This document shows, piece after piece, positions 32,394 to 42,639 of a stretch of DNA of 64,000 nucleotides (positions are counted from its first letter, which is position 1; every line of letters starts with the position of its first letter). The DNA comes from Bactericera cockerelli. Its lineage: Eukaryota > Arthropoda > Insecta > Hemiptera > Triozidae. Location: the NCBI GenBank assembly GCA_024516035.1, contig CM044958.1, forward strand, positions 21,935,568 to 21,999,567. Reading direction: 5' to 3'. The position numbers and the translations under genes were made by a program. A model generated the notes under the pieces. The model worked only from the letters and a program-made list of their open reading frames with translations, did no database searches and was not told the DNA's origin.

Positions 32394-33480
32394 TTTTTTT
32401 TTAGAAGGGGAGGTAAATTGGACCGGGAATTAAATTTTTCTCTTAGATCGAAGATTCTTTTATATCCAGGTTCGACTGTATACATACATAATTATATTAC
32501 TACAGTGTTTTCATGACATCATAAGTCATGAAAACAAACTTGATGCTCCACGTCCGATGGCTCGTAAAATATACCACTTCACCTGATATATTCTATCCCC
32601 GTCTTCTTCGCAGTTTTTAACTTTGAAAACGGATATACCTTCCTATTATTACTTCCAAGAAATTTTCGGAAGTATTGTGTTCGTTTTTGTAAAAAAAAAA
32701 AAATATTTTTTAGCTCTTTATTTCAATTTTTTTCATATTTCTGGGCGTTTCATAACATCCTGAGCAACTTTGGTTTATTTTTTTGTTACAAAATCGAACA
32801 CAATACTACCGAATTCTATTATTAGAAATTCCTCGGAGGTAAAACGAGAACATATTCTTTTAGATACACGAAACGAACTTAGGAACGAGAGTACCATTAC
32901 CTCAGCGAAACTAAGCCTTTGCCTGAAATATTCCCCCGCGCGTCTGTCCTTCGTCTCAAGGACCAACATAGTGTATCTTCAACGGATTGTTCACCCTGTA
33001 TATTAATTATATCAATGATCTAATTGACGCCTTCTGACCAGTGTGAATGTAATTGAGCAGTACAAGATAATCTATAAATACGGGATACATCATGGATTAC
33101 CGGGTTGCAAAAAAGACACCGACAGTGTCCCACCCTGAAATGTTTTGGTTGTCCTAGTGATTTCGAGGAAAAGCACTCAGACAGTTGATTTCCACAAGAG
33201 ATCCTCAACTTTCCTTGACTAGATCCTGGAGACTGGACTGGAAGCTACCACAAACCCTGGATCGAAGGGTTTGGTTGTAAAAGGCAAAACTTCGGGTTCA
33301 CAACTTGATCCTCCAAGAAATAAAATAATTATATTTTTATAAAGGATTTTGTTTTTACAAAAACTTATCAATGAAACTCTTTTTTTTATACAAACATTTT
33401 TATTACTTTGAAATATTTACGAAATATGCATAGTATAGACATTTTACAAGCAATCTATTAAAGTTCAATTACCTCATTAT
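32394..33480. other. Unassigned sequence
   Basis: TTCACCCTGTATATTAATT near 32990 is an end of the TACAGGGTG family. Frames at 32770-33006 and 33020-33208 (minus) are short and without domains. Confidence 0.3.
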
Positions 33481-33505
33481 TATACAGGGTGTAACAGACT
33501 AAATG

Positions 33506-33732
33506 TGTTGTATAATTGGTGCTTCACTTCCTAGAGTTAAGCTTAGTAGCCTTAAGATCATACCTCCTTGTAAAATCTGTGTCTGAATAAAATATAAACA
33601 CACGCGACTCTGCATCTGGTCGTGGTACAAGAAAGTACGTTGTTCCGTCTTTTTCTCTTAAACCTCATTCCTTATGGACCCCCATCAAAAGCGTGCAACA
33701 AAGTAACAAACTACTCGGCTACAAACAAGACA
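33506..33732 (+). repeat. 5' LTR (227 bp)
   Basis: Starts TGTTGTATAATTGG and ends CAAACAAGACA. AATAAA lies at 33586-33591, overlapping a TATAAA at 33593-33598. TGG immediately after the LTR fits the start of a tRNA primer-binding site; the tRNA was not identified. Confidence 0.95.
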
Positions 33733-33888
33733 TGGCTGGACGAGAACGGGATTCGTGAAGGAATGCAGGATCGACGAGATAATCATGGATAAAAACGCCC
33801 TCAGATAAGTACCCTAGCAATAGAATGAAATAAAATAGTCTAAAACCCAATCTAGTCAAGTAACCACTTATAATATTACTGTGTCAAA

Positions 33889-36800
33889 ATGTCCCTAGTA
33901 TCACTACCTAAAACCTCTAAAGTGTTTGAAACATTAAAAGAGCTGAACAACCATAAGAAACAGTTTCAGTGGTATCTTACTGCAAATGAGCTTGGTGACA
34001 AAAGCCAGGAGATCAAAGTAGCACACCTTAGGTGCTCACTTCCTGAACCCTTAAATGATCTGGTGGATAAACTGACAGGAACATTAACAGTGGATAAAAT
34101 ATATGATCACATTCAAGCTGAAGTAATCCCCAAAGACAATAAATGTTTTAATCAATACTGTTTTTTCAATCATGTTCAAAAAGAGGGACAGACATTCAAT
34201 GAGTACTATTTTGAACTAGATCAGTTGGGAAGGAAATGTGAACTAGGTGAAAAATATGAAGAAGTTTTGAAAGCAAGGCTAGTATGTGGGTTGTGGGATC
34301 AAAGTCTTAAAGAAAGACTAATGAGGTCACCTGAGATGACTTTAAAAGAAATGAGAAACTATTGCAGGGTTACTGAGGATGCCAAACTAAAAGTTGAACA
34401 AATGGTGTCTATAGGAAATGAACAGAACCATTCAACAGCCGAGGTACATGTTCTTGAGTCCAATAAGAGATCAAGACATACCTGGCAAGCCAAGGTAAAT
34501 GCTCATGAATCCAATAAGAGAACGAGACAAACCTGGCAAGGTGCACATGGGCATGCACAAACAAGAACCACAAAGAGTTCAGTGCAGACAGTGCAACCAC
34601 AAAAGTTCAACTGTAGTAAGTGTGGAACCAACCACTTGCCTAGACAATGTCCCGCATTCAATAAACTTTGTTTGAATTGTTCTAAGCCAAACCATTTTGC
34701 AATCTCCTGCAGGTATCCAAGGTACACGTCCAATGGTCAACAGCAGCCTCAAAAGCGTCAGCAGACTCGAGTACATGGCCTCGAGCAGTGTGAGTTATCA
34801 AGTTCAAGGGCGTCAGCAGCAGATGAATGGACAGGAGACGTCAACACACTCTCAGTGGATTCAATTCGGGCTTGGGTCCAACGCTTCAAGATAGGAGGAG
34901 TGGATGTGGAGTTCAAGCTTGACACAGGAGCGGACATCAACGTAATACCAGAATCTGTTGCTGAGAGAATTCACCCTGATTGGAGATCCAAAGCGTCAAA
35001 GGAGGTCAACACTGTAGAAGCATATGGAGGTCACAAAATCCAAATCCTGGGTAACGTACAGATCAAGATGAGGAAAAGTGAATTGAGTCACACCTTGACA
35101 TTCTCTATAGTCAAAGATGGTAAGGGTATAATACCTATATTAGGGCGTGAGGCCTGTGTTGATCTGGGTTTAATAAAGAAGGTGGAAAACTTGGACCATG
35201 TTTTTAATTTGGATAAATTCTTGAATGAATATTCCGAGGTTTTTGAAGGCACTGGGGAATTTCCTCAAAAATATAAGATAATATTAGATAAGACACAAAC
35301 CCCTACGTGTCAAGCCCCACGAAGAGTGGCATACACTCTAATGGATAAATTGAAAGTAAAATTAGATGATTTAGTAAAAAATAAAATAATAGAACCAGTC
35401 ACACAGCCTAAAAACTGGTGTAGTAATCTGGTTGTTAGACAAAAACCAAATGGTGATCTAAGGTTGTGCTTGGATCCCATAGATTTAAATAAGGCAATAA
35501 AAAGGGAGTACTATTTAATTCCAACATTGGAAGAAATAAAGACAAAGCTGATAGGAAAAACAATATTTTCAGTAGTAGACTTGAAAGATGGGTTCAATCA
35601 AATAAGCCTACACGAAGAGTCTAAAGACATTTGCACTTTCAACTCTCCATTGGGATATTTTAGATATCTCCGTGTTCCTTTTGGACTTGTCAGCAGCCCG
35701 GAAATTTTTATGAAGTATAACATAGAATGCTTCAGTGGCATTGATGATTTAGTCATTTATTTTGATGATATATTAATAGCTAGTCATGACCAAAAGAGTC
35801 ATGTTGAAACATTGTCCAAGGTTTTTAAACGTGCAAAAGAACTTAATATCAAATTCAACAAGAATAAATTGCAATTAATGCAAAGTGAGATAGCATACTT
35901 GGGTCATATTTTCAATAAAGATGGCTGTAAGATTGATAAGGATAGAGTTAAGGCTATTGAAAACCTAAAAGAACCAAAGTCAGTAAAAGAATTGCAGTCT
36001 ATGTTGGGGATGTATAACTACCTAAGAGAATTTGTTCCCAACATGTCTGAGATAACAGCCCCCCTGCGGGTGTTACTAAAAAAAGATGTTGCTTGGCACT
36101 GGAATGCTGACCAGCAATTGGCTTTTGACAAGCTCAAAGAAGCTATTGCTGGCTCCACAGTTCTGAAAAATTTTGATTTAAATAAAGATGTTGTCATTCA
36201 AACAGACAGCAGTCAGAATGGATTGGGTTGTTGTCTCCTTCAAGACGGTAAACCTATTGCTTTTGCATCTCGGAGTTTAACAGAGACAGAGAAAAAGTAT
36301 GCTCAAATAGAAAAGGAAACCTTAGCGATCAAATTTGCTGTAAGAAAATTCCATAAATACATATGGGGTAGACGGATCACTGTGCAGAGTGACCATTTAC
36401 CATTAGTGTCAATATTCAAGAAAAATATTTGTCAAATAGTATCAGATAGAATAGTCCGAATGAGACTTAGTCTTCTAAAATATGACTTAGATGTTAAATA
36501 CTTACCTGGTAAGGACATGCTGATAGCAGATCATTTGTCTCGAAATTTTCCTGAAGAGTCTTATGATAATGAAATAGAAATAACTGACTTTGTACATAAC
36601 ATTTACAAAGTGGACAACCTTCTAAACTATGAGTTAATAAAGAAAGAGACTGAAGACAATCTAAGTCTAGCCAAAGTTATGAAATACTTAGTTGAAGGTT
36701 GGCCTCAGAGTAAATGTTATCTAGAAGATAATGAATTGATCAGGCATTTTTTCAAACTCAGAGAAGAACTCATATGTAATGATGGCATAATCTATTATCA

Positions 36801-38232
36801 GGACAGAATTGTGATTCCTAGTAAGCTAAAACAGCTAGCATTGTTCATGTTGCACTCTGGTCATTTGGGTATTTCTAAAACAATACTGAGAGCACAACAA
36901 ACATATTACTGGGTAAACATGAACAATGATATTGAAGCCTATATAAAAAATTGTTTGACGTGTCAAGAAAACAGACCGTCTAAAATTAAAGAGCCATTAT
37001 TACCTTATGAGATACCTGATCGGCCATTCCAAAGAATTTGTTTAGATATCATGAATTATAAAAATATTGATTACCTTGTAATTGTAGACAGCTTTAGCAA
37101 ATGGATTGAGTGCCTCAAGCTTAAAAGTAAATCCTGTCATGAAGTGATTATAAAACTTAAAACTCTTTTTGCTACTTTTGGTATACCTGATATCATAGTA
37201 AGTGATAATTCACCATTCAATTCATATGAAATTAAATGTTTTGCAACTAGTTTTAACATACAGTGGCGGACAAGCAGTCCACACTACCCCACTTCTAATG
37301 GGCAAAGTGAGAGAGCTGTAGGTATCTGTAAAGATCTACTTAGAAAAGCTGACAGCTTTAAGTTAGATTTTCAAGACCTCCTCATGGAATATCGTGCTAC
37401 ACCTATTGCTTCTATTGGTGTCTCCCCCAGTGAATTACTAATGGGAAGACTCATTAAAACTAAAGTCTTAATTAATCCCAAAAAATTAAGTCCTGTTGAA
37501 AACTTCAAACAACTCACAGAACAGGCAAAAGAGAAAATCAAAGTAAAACAGAACAAAGTAAAAGAACACTATGATAAAAGTAGCAGAATAGAATCTGAAT
37601 TTACTCCTAATGAAAACATATTGCTTCATGACAAAAAGAAATGGGTCAGAGGTAAAATTGTTAGTAAAACCCAGTATCCTAGGTCATACAATGTTCAAAC
37701 TGAAAATGGACAAATCTTGCGAAGGAATACTAGCGTATTAAAACACACGTCCATAGAGTTTAAAACTGGCAAGCAGGGACATTGTATGATTCCTGGAGCT
37801 GTGGGTGTGTCCTCTGGAGACAATTTTGATGACTTGTGGGAATCGAGACTAGTTAATAAAAATAATCCTCAATTTGCTCAGCCGTTAAAAATGCAAAGTG
37901 AGTTAAATAATTTCCCTGAAAGAGAGGAAAGTGAACTTGCATCCACATCAATAAATGATAAAACCATTGCTCAGAACCCCACAGAGTTAAATAATTCCCC
38001 TGAAAGAGAGGAAAGTGAACTTGCATCCACATCAATAGTTGATAAAACCATTGTTCAGAACCCCACACATAGGGTAGGCATATCAAGTGAAGAAGAAGAA
38101 GAGTTTGCAACCCCATTGAAAGGGTCCCAGGTAGAGGACCACACTTATTGCAAAACTCCTGCAAAGAAAGAGAATAGACCAAAAAGGGAAGTTAAAAAAC
38201 CAGCAAAGTTTAAAGAATTTGAGTTGGATTAA
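33889..38232 (+). CDS. Gag-Pol polyprotein of Ty3/Gypsy element (single ORF)
   Basis: 1447 codons from ATG without a stop or frameshift, so Gag and Pol are made as one chain. Residues ~1-230 are the capsid-like Gag. Two zinc knuckles follow at 242-254 (CSKCGTNHLPRQC) and 261-274 (CLNCSKPNHFAISC). The aspartic protease motif DTGAD is at 345-349. Reverse transcriptase has YFDDIL at 624-629; RNase H has QTDSS with Asp773. Integrase has the HHCC finger from His989 (HSGHLG...CLTC) and catalytic D1067, D1106 and E1141. The last two are one residue closer than in most DD35E integrases. Near the C-terminus a 28-residue unit (ELNNFPEREESELASTS and onward) is repeated in tandem (37900-38067). All enzymes look intact; with identical LTRs the element is probably competent. 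Confidence 0.95.
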   Translation: MSLVSLPKTSKVFETLKELNNHKKQFQWYLTANELGDKSQEIKVAHLRCSLPEPLNDLVDKLTGTLTVDKIYDHIQAEVIPKDNKCFNQYCFFNHVQKEGQTFNEYYFELDQLGRKCELGEKYEEVLKARLVCGLWDQSLKERLMRSPEMTLKEMRNYCRVTEDAKLKVEQMVSIGNEQNHSTAEVHVLESNKRSRHTWQAKVNAHESNKRTRQTWQGAHGHAQTRTTKSSVQTVQPQKFNCSKCGTNHLPRQCPAFNKLCLNCSKPNHFAISCRYPRYTSNGQQQPQKRQQTRVHGLEQCELSSSRASAADEWTGDVNTLSVDSIRAWVQRFKIGGVDVEFKLDTGADINVIPESVAERIHPDWRSKASKEVNTVEAYGGHKIQILGNVQIKMRKSELSHTLTFSIVKDGKGIIPILGREACVDLGLIKKVENLDHVFNLDKFLNEYSEVFEGTGEFPQKYKIILDKTQTPTCQAPRRVAYTLMDKLKVKLDDLVKNKIIEPVTQPKNWCSNLVVRQKPNGDLRLCLDPIDLNKAIKREYYLIPTLEEIKTKLIGKTIFSVVDLKDGFNQISLHEESKDICTFNSPLGYFRYLRVPFGLVSSPEIFMKYNIECFSGIDDLVIYFDDILIASHDQKSHVETLSKVFKRAKELNIKFNKNKLQLMQSEIAYLGHIFNKDGCKIDKDRVKAIENLKEPKSVKELQSMLGMYNYLREFVPNMSEITAPLRVLLKKDVAWHWNADQQLAFDKLKEAIAGSTVLKNFDLNKDVVIQTDSSQNGLGCCLLQDGKPIAFASRSLTETEKKYAQIEKETLAIKFAVRKFHKYIWGRRITVQSDHLPLVSIFKKNICQIVSDRIVRMRLSLLKYDLDVKYLPGKDMLIADHLSRNFPEESYDNEIEITDFVHNIYKVDNLLNYELIKKETEDNLSLAKVMKYLVEGWPQSKCYLEDNELIRHFFKLREELICNDGIIYYQDRIVIPSKLKQLALFMLHSGHLGISKTILRAQQTYYWVNMNNDIEAYIKNCLTCQENRPSKIKEPLLPYEIPDRPFQRICLDIMNYKNIDYLVIVDSFSKWIECLKLKSKSCHEVIIKLKTLFATFGIPDIIVSDNSPFNSYEIKCFATSFNIQWRTSSPHYPTSNGQSERAVGICKDLLRKADSFKLDFQDLLMEYRATPIASIGVSPSELLMGRLIKTKVLINPKKLSPVENFKQLTEQAKEKIKVKQNKVKEHYDKSSRIESEFTPNENILLHDKKKWVRGKIVSKTQYPRSYNVQTENGQILRRNTSVLKHTSIEFKTGKQGHCMIPGAVGVSSGDNFDDLWESRLVNKNNPQFAQPLKMQSELNNFPEREESELASTSINDKTIAQNPTELNNSPEREESELASTSIVDKTIVQNPTHRVGISSEEEEEFATPLKGSQVEDHTYCKTPAKKENRPKREVKKPAKFKEFELD

Positions 38233-38799
38233 TTAAAATAAAATAAGTGCTAGTGAATGAACTACACCTCTAATGTAATAAGAAATAAATAAGCCAGATG
38301 TAGAGTCATATGTTATATGTGTCAATAGATAAACTTAATGTTCTATGTGTTAATAGTGTTTCATGTAACTGACAAATTAGAATACAGAGAACAAAAGTTA
38401 TGTTAATATAAGCTGAAAAATTGATAATAATTTATGTACCGTATCACATACCTAACAAAGAAAAGTAAATGTGAGTAACGAAGATTTTTAAAATTTTATT
38501 TAATTGTTACATAAATAGTACCTATATATATTTTTGGCTTTAATTTTTTTAAAACTATTTTACTATTGTTTGATTATGTTTTTATGTACAATACTATTAC
38601 TAGTTTAAGTATTATTTGTTTATATGTATAATGTATACTGTACCATACCAAGTCTGAGGAGGCAGATAATGTGTATTTAGAAAACTGTTAACTTGCAAAA
38701 TGCTAATTAATGTAAGCTGCATATTGTTTTATATTATTAAATCTTAATCCCAGGTGGATGGTGATAGCTTCCACTGAAAGGAAAACTTAAAGGGAAGGA

Positions 38800-39026
38800 T
38801 GTTGTATAATTGGTGCTTCACTTCCTAGAGTTAAGCTTAGTAGCCTTAAGATCATACCTCCTTGTAAAATCTGTGTCTGAATAAAATATAAACACACGCG
38901 ACTCTGCATCTGGTCGTGGTACAAGAAAGTACGTTGTTCCGTCTTTTTCTCTTAAACCTCATTCCTTATGGACCCCCATCAAAAGCGTGCAACAAAGTAA
39001 CAAACTACTCGGCTACAAACAAGACA
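38800..39026 (+). repeat. 3' LTR (227 bp)
   Basis: Identical to the 5' LTR as far as I can read by eye. It is preceded by the purine tract AAAGGGAAGGA and followed by the target duplication AAATG. Confidence 0.95.
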
Positions 39027-39615
39027 AAATGTAAAATCTCTTAAGAGGTGGTAGTATAGATCATTTCCAACCATTAATGTTCTATAACACTTTTGATTGA
39101 ACTCAGTGGTTCTCGAGATATTATTTTTTTGAATTATTTTTACAAGTCCCCTGCCGCTCGACAAAGAATGGCATCTAACTCCGTAAATACAGTAGATGAA
39201 GCAATAGATTTAACTTTTTCCATAAAAATAACAATATTTCACTATTATTTAGACTAGATTTATTCTTAAAAAGTGCACACGTACTGAAAAAAATTGGCAG
39301 CAGCGGAAAATTTATCGCGAACATGAAATCCACCTGAAACTTCAGCCGCCATTTTCTCAAAATACTGCCCTCATAAAGTATTGGTTTCATTTATGTAAAA
39401 ACTTGCTTGGAGTCTTATCTTTCAGAAAGTATGACACACTTGATATAAAACTTTCATTTTTTATTGAAACCAAGAGAATCTAAAAAAAAAGTCAGTCAGT
39501 ACTACTAACTGTACCTACTAGGCTACCATCCTACTTTTACCTAGGGAACTAATTTTTTTCTTCAATTTAACAAATTATGGTTGTCATTTACTTTCCAACG
39601 GCCCAAAAAATTAGC

Positions 39616-39734
39616 CTCAGTCGATTCATTGATTAGGCTGCGGACTCTTAACTTGGAGGTCACTGGTTCGAGTCTCAAGTATGGCAAATATTTAGTAAGA
39701 CGAGTTTGAGCTATTGTGACACCACGATCGTGAT
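39616..39734 (+). mobile_element. SINE C-like copy inside the palindrome arm
   Basis: CGGACTCTTAACTTGGAGGT and CACTGGTTCGAGTCTCAAGT form the tRNA-like head. Its mirror copy lies in the right arm at 40346-40415, where about 25 bases are missing. The SINE was therefore duplicated together with the arm. Confidence 0.7.
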
Positions 39735-39758
39735 TAATTGACCTTAATATTTTAGTAT

Positions 39759-40061
39759 GTGTGTATGGTTTTATTTGTGGTGAAGCACAAGGCCTTTTCA
39801 CATTTTTTGTGGGTAGCGCAGCATTACTAAGAGCCTCCTTTACTTTTCGAATTATTCTATTACATTAATTTCTTTTTACTCTGGTAATGCCGCCACTGGT
39901 CGTTACTCATACAAGTAACTACTCATTTTTCCTCACGAGGTTTGAGTGGACCCCGAACATCCAAGTACAGAGCAGAAAAACTCCTGTCCCGCTGGGGATC
40001 GAACCCAGGTCACCATGCGTGCAACGCCTAGCACGCTAACTCACTCTGCCACGGTGACTAC
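39759..40061 (-). mobile_element. SINE D, minus orientation, with 24-bp target duplication
   Basis: Flanked by TAATTGACCTTAATATTTTA plus GTAT at 39735-39758 and 40062-40085, a perfect 24-base direct repeat. Read in reverse it begins AGTAGTCACCGTGGCAGAGT and has GGGTTCGATCCCC. This is the clearest copy of the family and lies in the spacer of palindrome 2. Confidence 0.9.
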
Positions 40062-41006
40062 TAATTGACCTTAATATTTTAGTATTCCATGTGTTTTATT
40101 AAAATTCGGTACCTACTAACATAATAATTTGTACCTCTATGTACCAACCTATGAATGTTCAGTATTTACCGTACCACCTTTACCTGTGGGTGTTAACTAT
40201 GTAGGTACATTGTTATGTTTCATTTCATTCAAACCATTTTATCATTGAGACCCTTTCCTCTTATGAACAAATGAACAATTACGATTAATATTGATTTCTG
40301 AAGCACCACAGCTAAAAGTATCATACATGGATACGTACATACTAATTTGCCACACTTGAGACTCGAACCAGTGACCTCCAAGTTAAGAGTCTACTGAGGC
40401 AAACTTTTGGGCCGTTGGAAAATAAATGGCAACCATAATTTCTCAAATTGAAGAAAAAAAATTAGTTCCCTAGGTAAAAGTAGGTTGGTAGCCTAGTAGG
40501 TACAGTTAGTAGTACTGACTGACTTTTTTTTTAGATTCTCTTGGTTTCAATAAAAAATGAAAGTTTTATATCAAGTGTGTCATACTTTCTGAAAGATAAG
40601 ACTTCAAGCAAGTTTTTACATAAATGAAACCAATACTTTATGAGGGCAGTATTTTGAGAAAATGGCGGCTGATGTTTCAGGTGGATTTCATGTTCGCGAT
40701 AAATTTTCCGCTGCTGCCAATTTTTTTCAGTACGTGTGCACTTTTTAAGAATAAATCTAGTATAAATAATAGTGAAATATTGTTATCTTATGGAAAAAGT
40801 TAAATCTATTGCTTCATCTACTGTATTTACGGAGTTAGATGCCATTCTTTGTCGAGCGGCAGGGGACTTGTAAAAATAATTCAAAAAAATAATATCTCGA
40901 GAACCACTGAGTTAAATCAAAAGTGTTATAGAACATTAATGGTTGGAAATGATCTATACTACCACCCCTTAAGAGATTTTACATTTAGTCTGTTACACCC
41001 TGTATA

Positions 41007-41159
41007 AAAAAAGACTAAACTCGTATTTCTCTTATGTGTCCACATTCTCAAGACCTCAAGACAGTATCCATGTAGCAAGGTTTAATAAAGTCAATGGAGC
41101 ATCGCTGACGCTCAGCAACGTCCAATAAGGTTAGGATTTGGCGGGCGACCATCTAGATT
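41007..41159. other. Possible 3' UTR of the RPA49 gene
   Basis: If the exon at 41160-41296 is real, ATTAAA on the minus strand (41081-41086) would be a polyadenylation signal 74 bases after the stop codon. No other feature is seen. Confidence 0.25.
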
Positions 41160-41296
41160 TCAATACTTCCAATCCTTGTGGTTCTGGCTATTCCAGGAGC
41201 AACACAGATTGGAGAGTCCTAACGTCAGTAATTGGTCTGCAAGTTCCACAGGAAGTGGAAGTTGAAACCGCCTCTCTTTAGTGACATGTTCAATGT
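41160..41296 (-). CDS. POLR1E: Candidate last exon of RPA49 (POLR1E)
   Basis: A possible acceptor (TTTGGCTTTTAG) precedes an open 45-codon stretch to TGA. It begins IEHVTKERRFQLPLPVELAD. RPA49 proteins end with a similar Leu/Pro strand (a ...LSLPLPP... type motif in vertebrates), so the match is plausible but short. The phase requires at least one further exon between here and 47256 which I could not identify. The acceptor lies at the edge of a MITE (41305-41440). Confidence 0.35.
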
Positions 41297-41304
41297 CTAA
41301 AAGC

Positions 41305-41440
41305 CAAATTATAAAATCGGATTAAAGTTAAGATTAGCCAGACTGTCCCTCAACTCGGGCTATAGTGCGCTGTGATTGGTTGAAACTCCGAGTTGAGGGC
41401 GTGTCTGGCTAAGAGAATATTCCGAAATTACTATTATAAA
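41305..41440. mobile_element. MITE with GCCAAATTATAAAATCGG end
   Basis: The interior contains an inverted repeat: CCCTCAACTCGG and CCGAGTTGAGGG around CTATAGTGCGCTGTGATTGG. Related pieces occur near 16.3 kb and 55.1-55.2 kb (GAGGGCGTGTCTGGCT). The right end is degraded. Confidence 0.6.
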
Positions 41441-42204
41441 TGGTACAAGAAATTCAGCCAGATAGTGGAGTAATGACTCAGCACTTCTACCACTGTCTAT
41501 ACAAAGAGGCTAATAATTGACAAGGGCCCCCATGCAGAACCAAGCTAACGCTGGTCTACTCCCTGTTTATAATCCCCCAGCCAGACTATGTTTAGTGATG
41601 CTAAAATAACAGAATGGCCTGTTTTCTAGCATACTCTCCTTCGCCTTCTCTACTAGAACGTAAAGCATCCGAACAGAAGAAAACAGTGAAACCGAAATGG
41701 TAAGGTCATTGCATTATTTTGATACGATGATGGATCCTTATACTTGAATAGCTGCCAGGTTCTAACCCCGATCTATTTTATGGCCTAAAACATAGATGGG
41801 TTATCCATTGGTTGTAATTAAAACACACCCAATATTAAAACATCAACATTAATAATAAATTTGTAATGGTATTTATTCTTATTGGTATTACCACCCGTGT
41901 CAATTAATTTGTCATGACAGAGTAAATAATACTACTTAGTTGCAATCAGTACAACTTTTAATAGAAAAAAAAACTTGACATTAATAACTTGAGGGTACCT
42001 TCATTTTCAAGGAAAGTTTATTTATTCTGCTCTAAGATTTGGAGGAGACATTATTTAAAGTAAATTTTATCATATAAATTCCTGATCAATTTCATTTAGT
42101 ACCAGTAGGCACCAGGTGTGATGATAATACATGGATCTCTGTAAGTAAATTCTAATGAGACAGATTACTACCAACATTCAGAGAAAGGTTATTTTACCAT
42201 AGAT
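41441..42204. other. Unassigned sequence
   Basis: No gene or clear repeat seen; it would be intronic if the last RPA49 exon is placed correctly. Confidence 0.3.
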
Positions 42205-42600
42205 AATCATAATAACACTCTTTAGTGGAAGGTAACCACTAGGCGAGGTTAATGCTCAAAGCATTTTCTACCACGTAACCCTCAGAGCATTTTCTACCAC
42301 CAGACCCTCGTAGTTTTATTATAGATTCTATGTAAATCTGATGGTTAAGGGTTGGATTTTTCTACCATGGGAAATTTCCTAGCCTTAATATTAAGTAATT
42401 ACAATACCAGACACTTATGTATACCTACTGCCCGATTAGGACTAAAAAGTCTCTTCATTCCAGCAGTTTTATTGTCATTTTGTGAGTCAAATTAACAAAT
42501 AAATGAGGGTAAATTCGTGCATTGGGTGGGATTCAAACCATTGGATCTCTACGCTACCCGGATTACCAGACCAACGCCTTAACCACTCGAATACCAATGA
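42205..42600 (-). mobile_element. SINE A, minus orientation, interrupted
   Basis: Tail and body lie at 42205-42310, the tRNA-like head at 42475-42600 (GGGATTCAAACC, CGCCTTAACCACTCGA as complement). Between them sits a piece of another SINE (TACTGCCCGATTAGGACT, the tail of family E). Confidence 0.65.
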
Positions 42601-42639
42601 CTTAAATTTCAAATCTTTATTAAAAAAAAAAAATTGATT

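Larger units (their letters stand above)
33506..39026 (+). mobile_element. Complete Ty3/Gypsy-type LTR retrotransposon
   Basis: 5' LTR, 156-base leader, one long gag-pol frame, polypurine tract (AGGGAAGGA just before 38800) and 3' LTR. It is flanked by the 5-bp duplication AAATG (33501-33505 and 39027-39031). The two 227-bp LTRs appear identical base for base, so the insertion is very recent. No env-like frame is present. It inserted into the left arm of a palindrome. The integrase and RNase H sequences look most like the Mag-type lineage, but this is a judgement from memory of the family, not an alignment. Confidence 0.95.
33481..41006. repeat. Large palindrome 2, interrupted by a Gypsy element
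   Basis: The ends are TATACAGGGTGTAACAGACT at 33481 and the reverse complement ending at 41006. The left arm is 33481-33505 continuing at 39032-39710; the right arm is about 40346-41006. Arms are close to 690 bases with few mismatches and include a SINE C-like segment in both. Without the retrotransposon the palindrome would measure about 2.0 kb. The spacer holds a SINE D copy. Confidence 0.9.

Noticed and set aside
33733..33760. Primer-binding site for a named tRNA
   Set aside because: TGG follows the LTR as expected, but the next bases do not fit a tRNA 3' end with correct stem lengths, so no tRNA is assigned.
37853..38182. 109-codon minus-strand frame opposite the Gypsy polyprotein
   Set aside because: It is a shadow of the 28-residue tandem repeat in the plus-strand gene.
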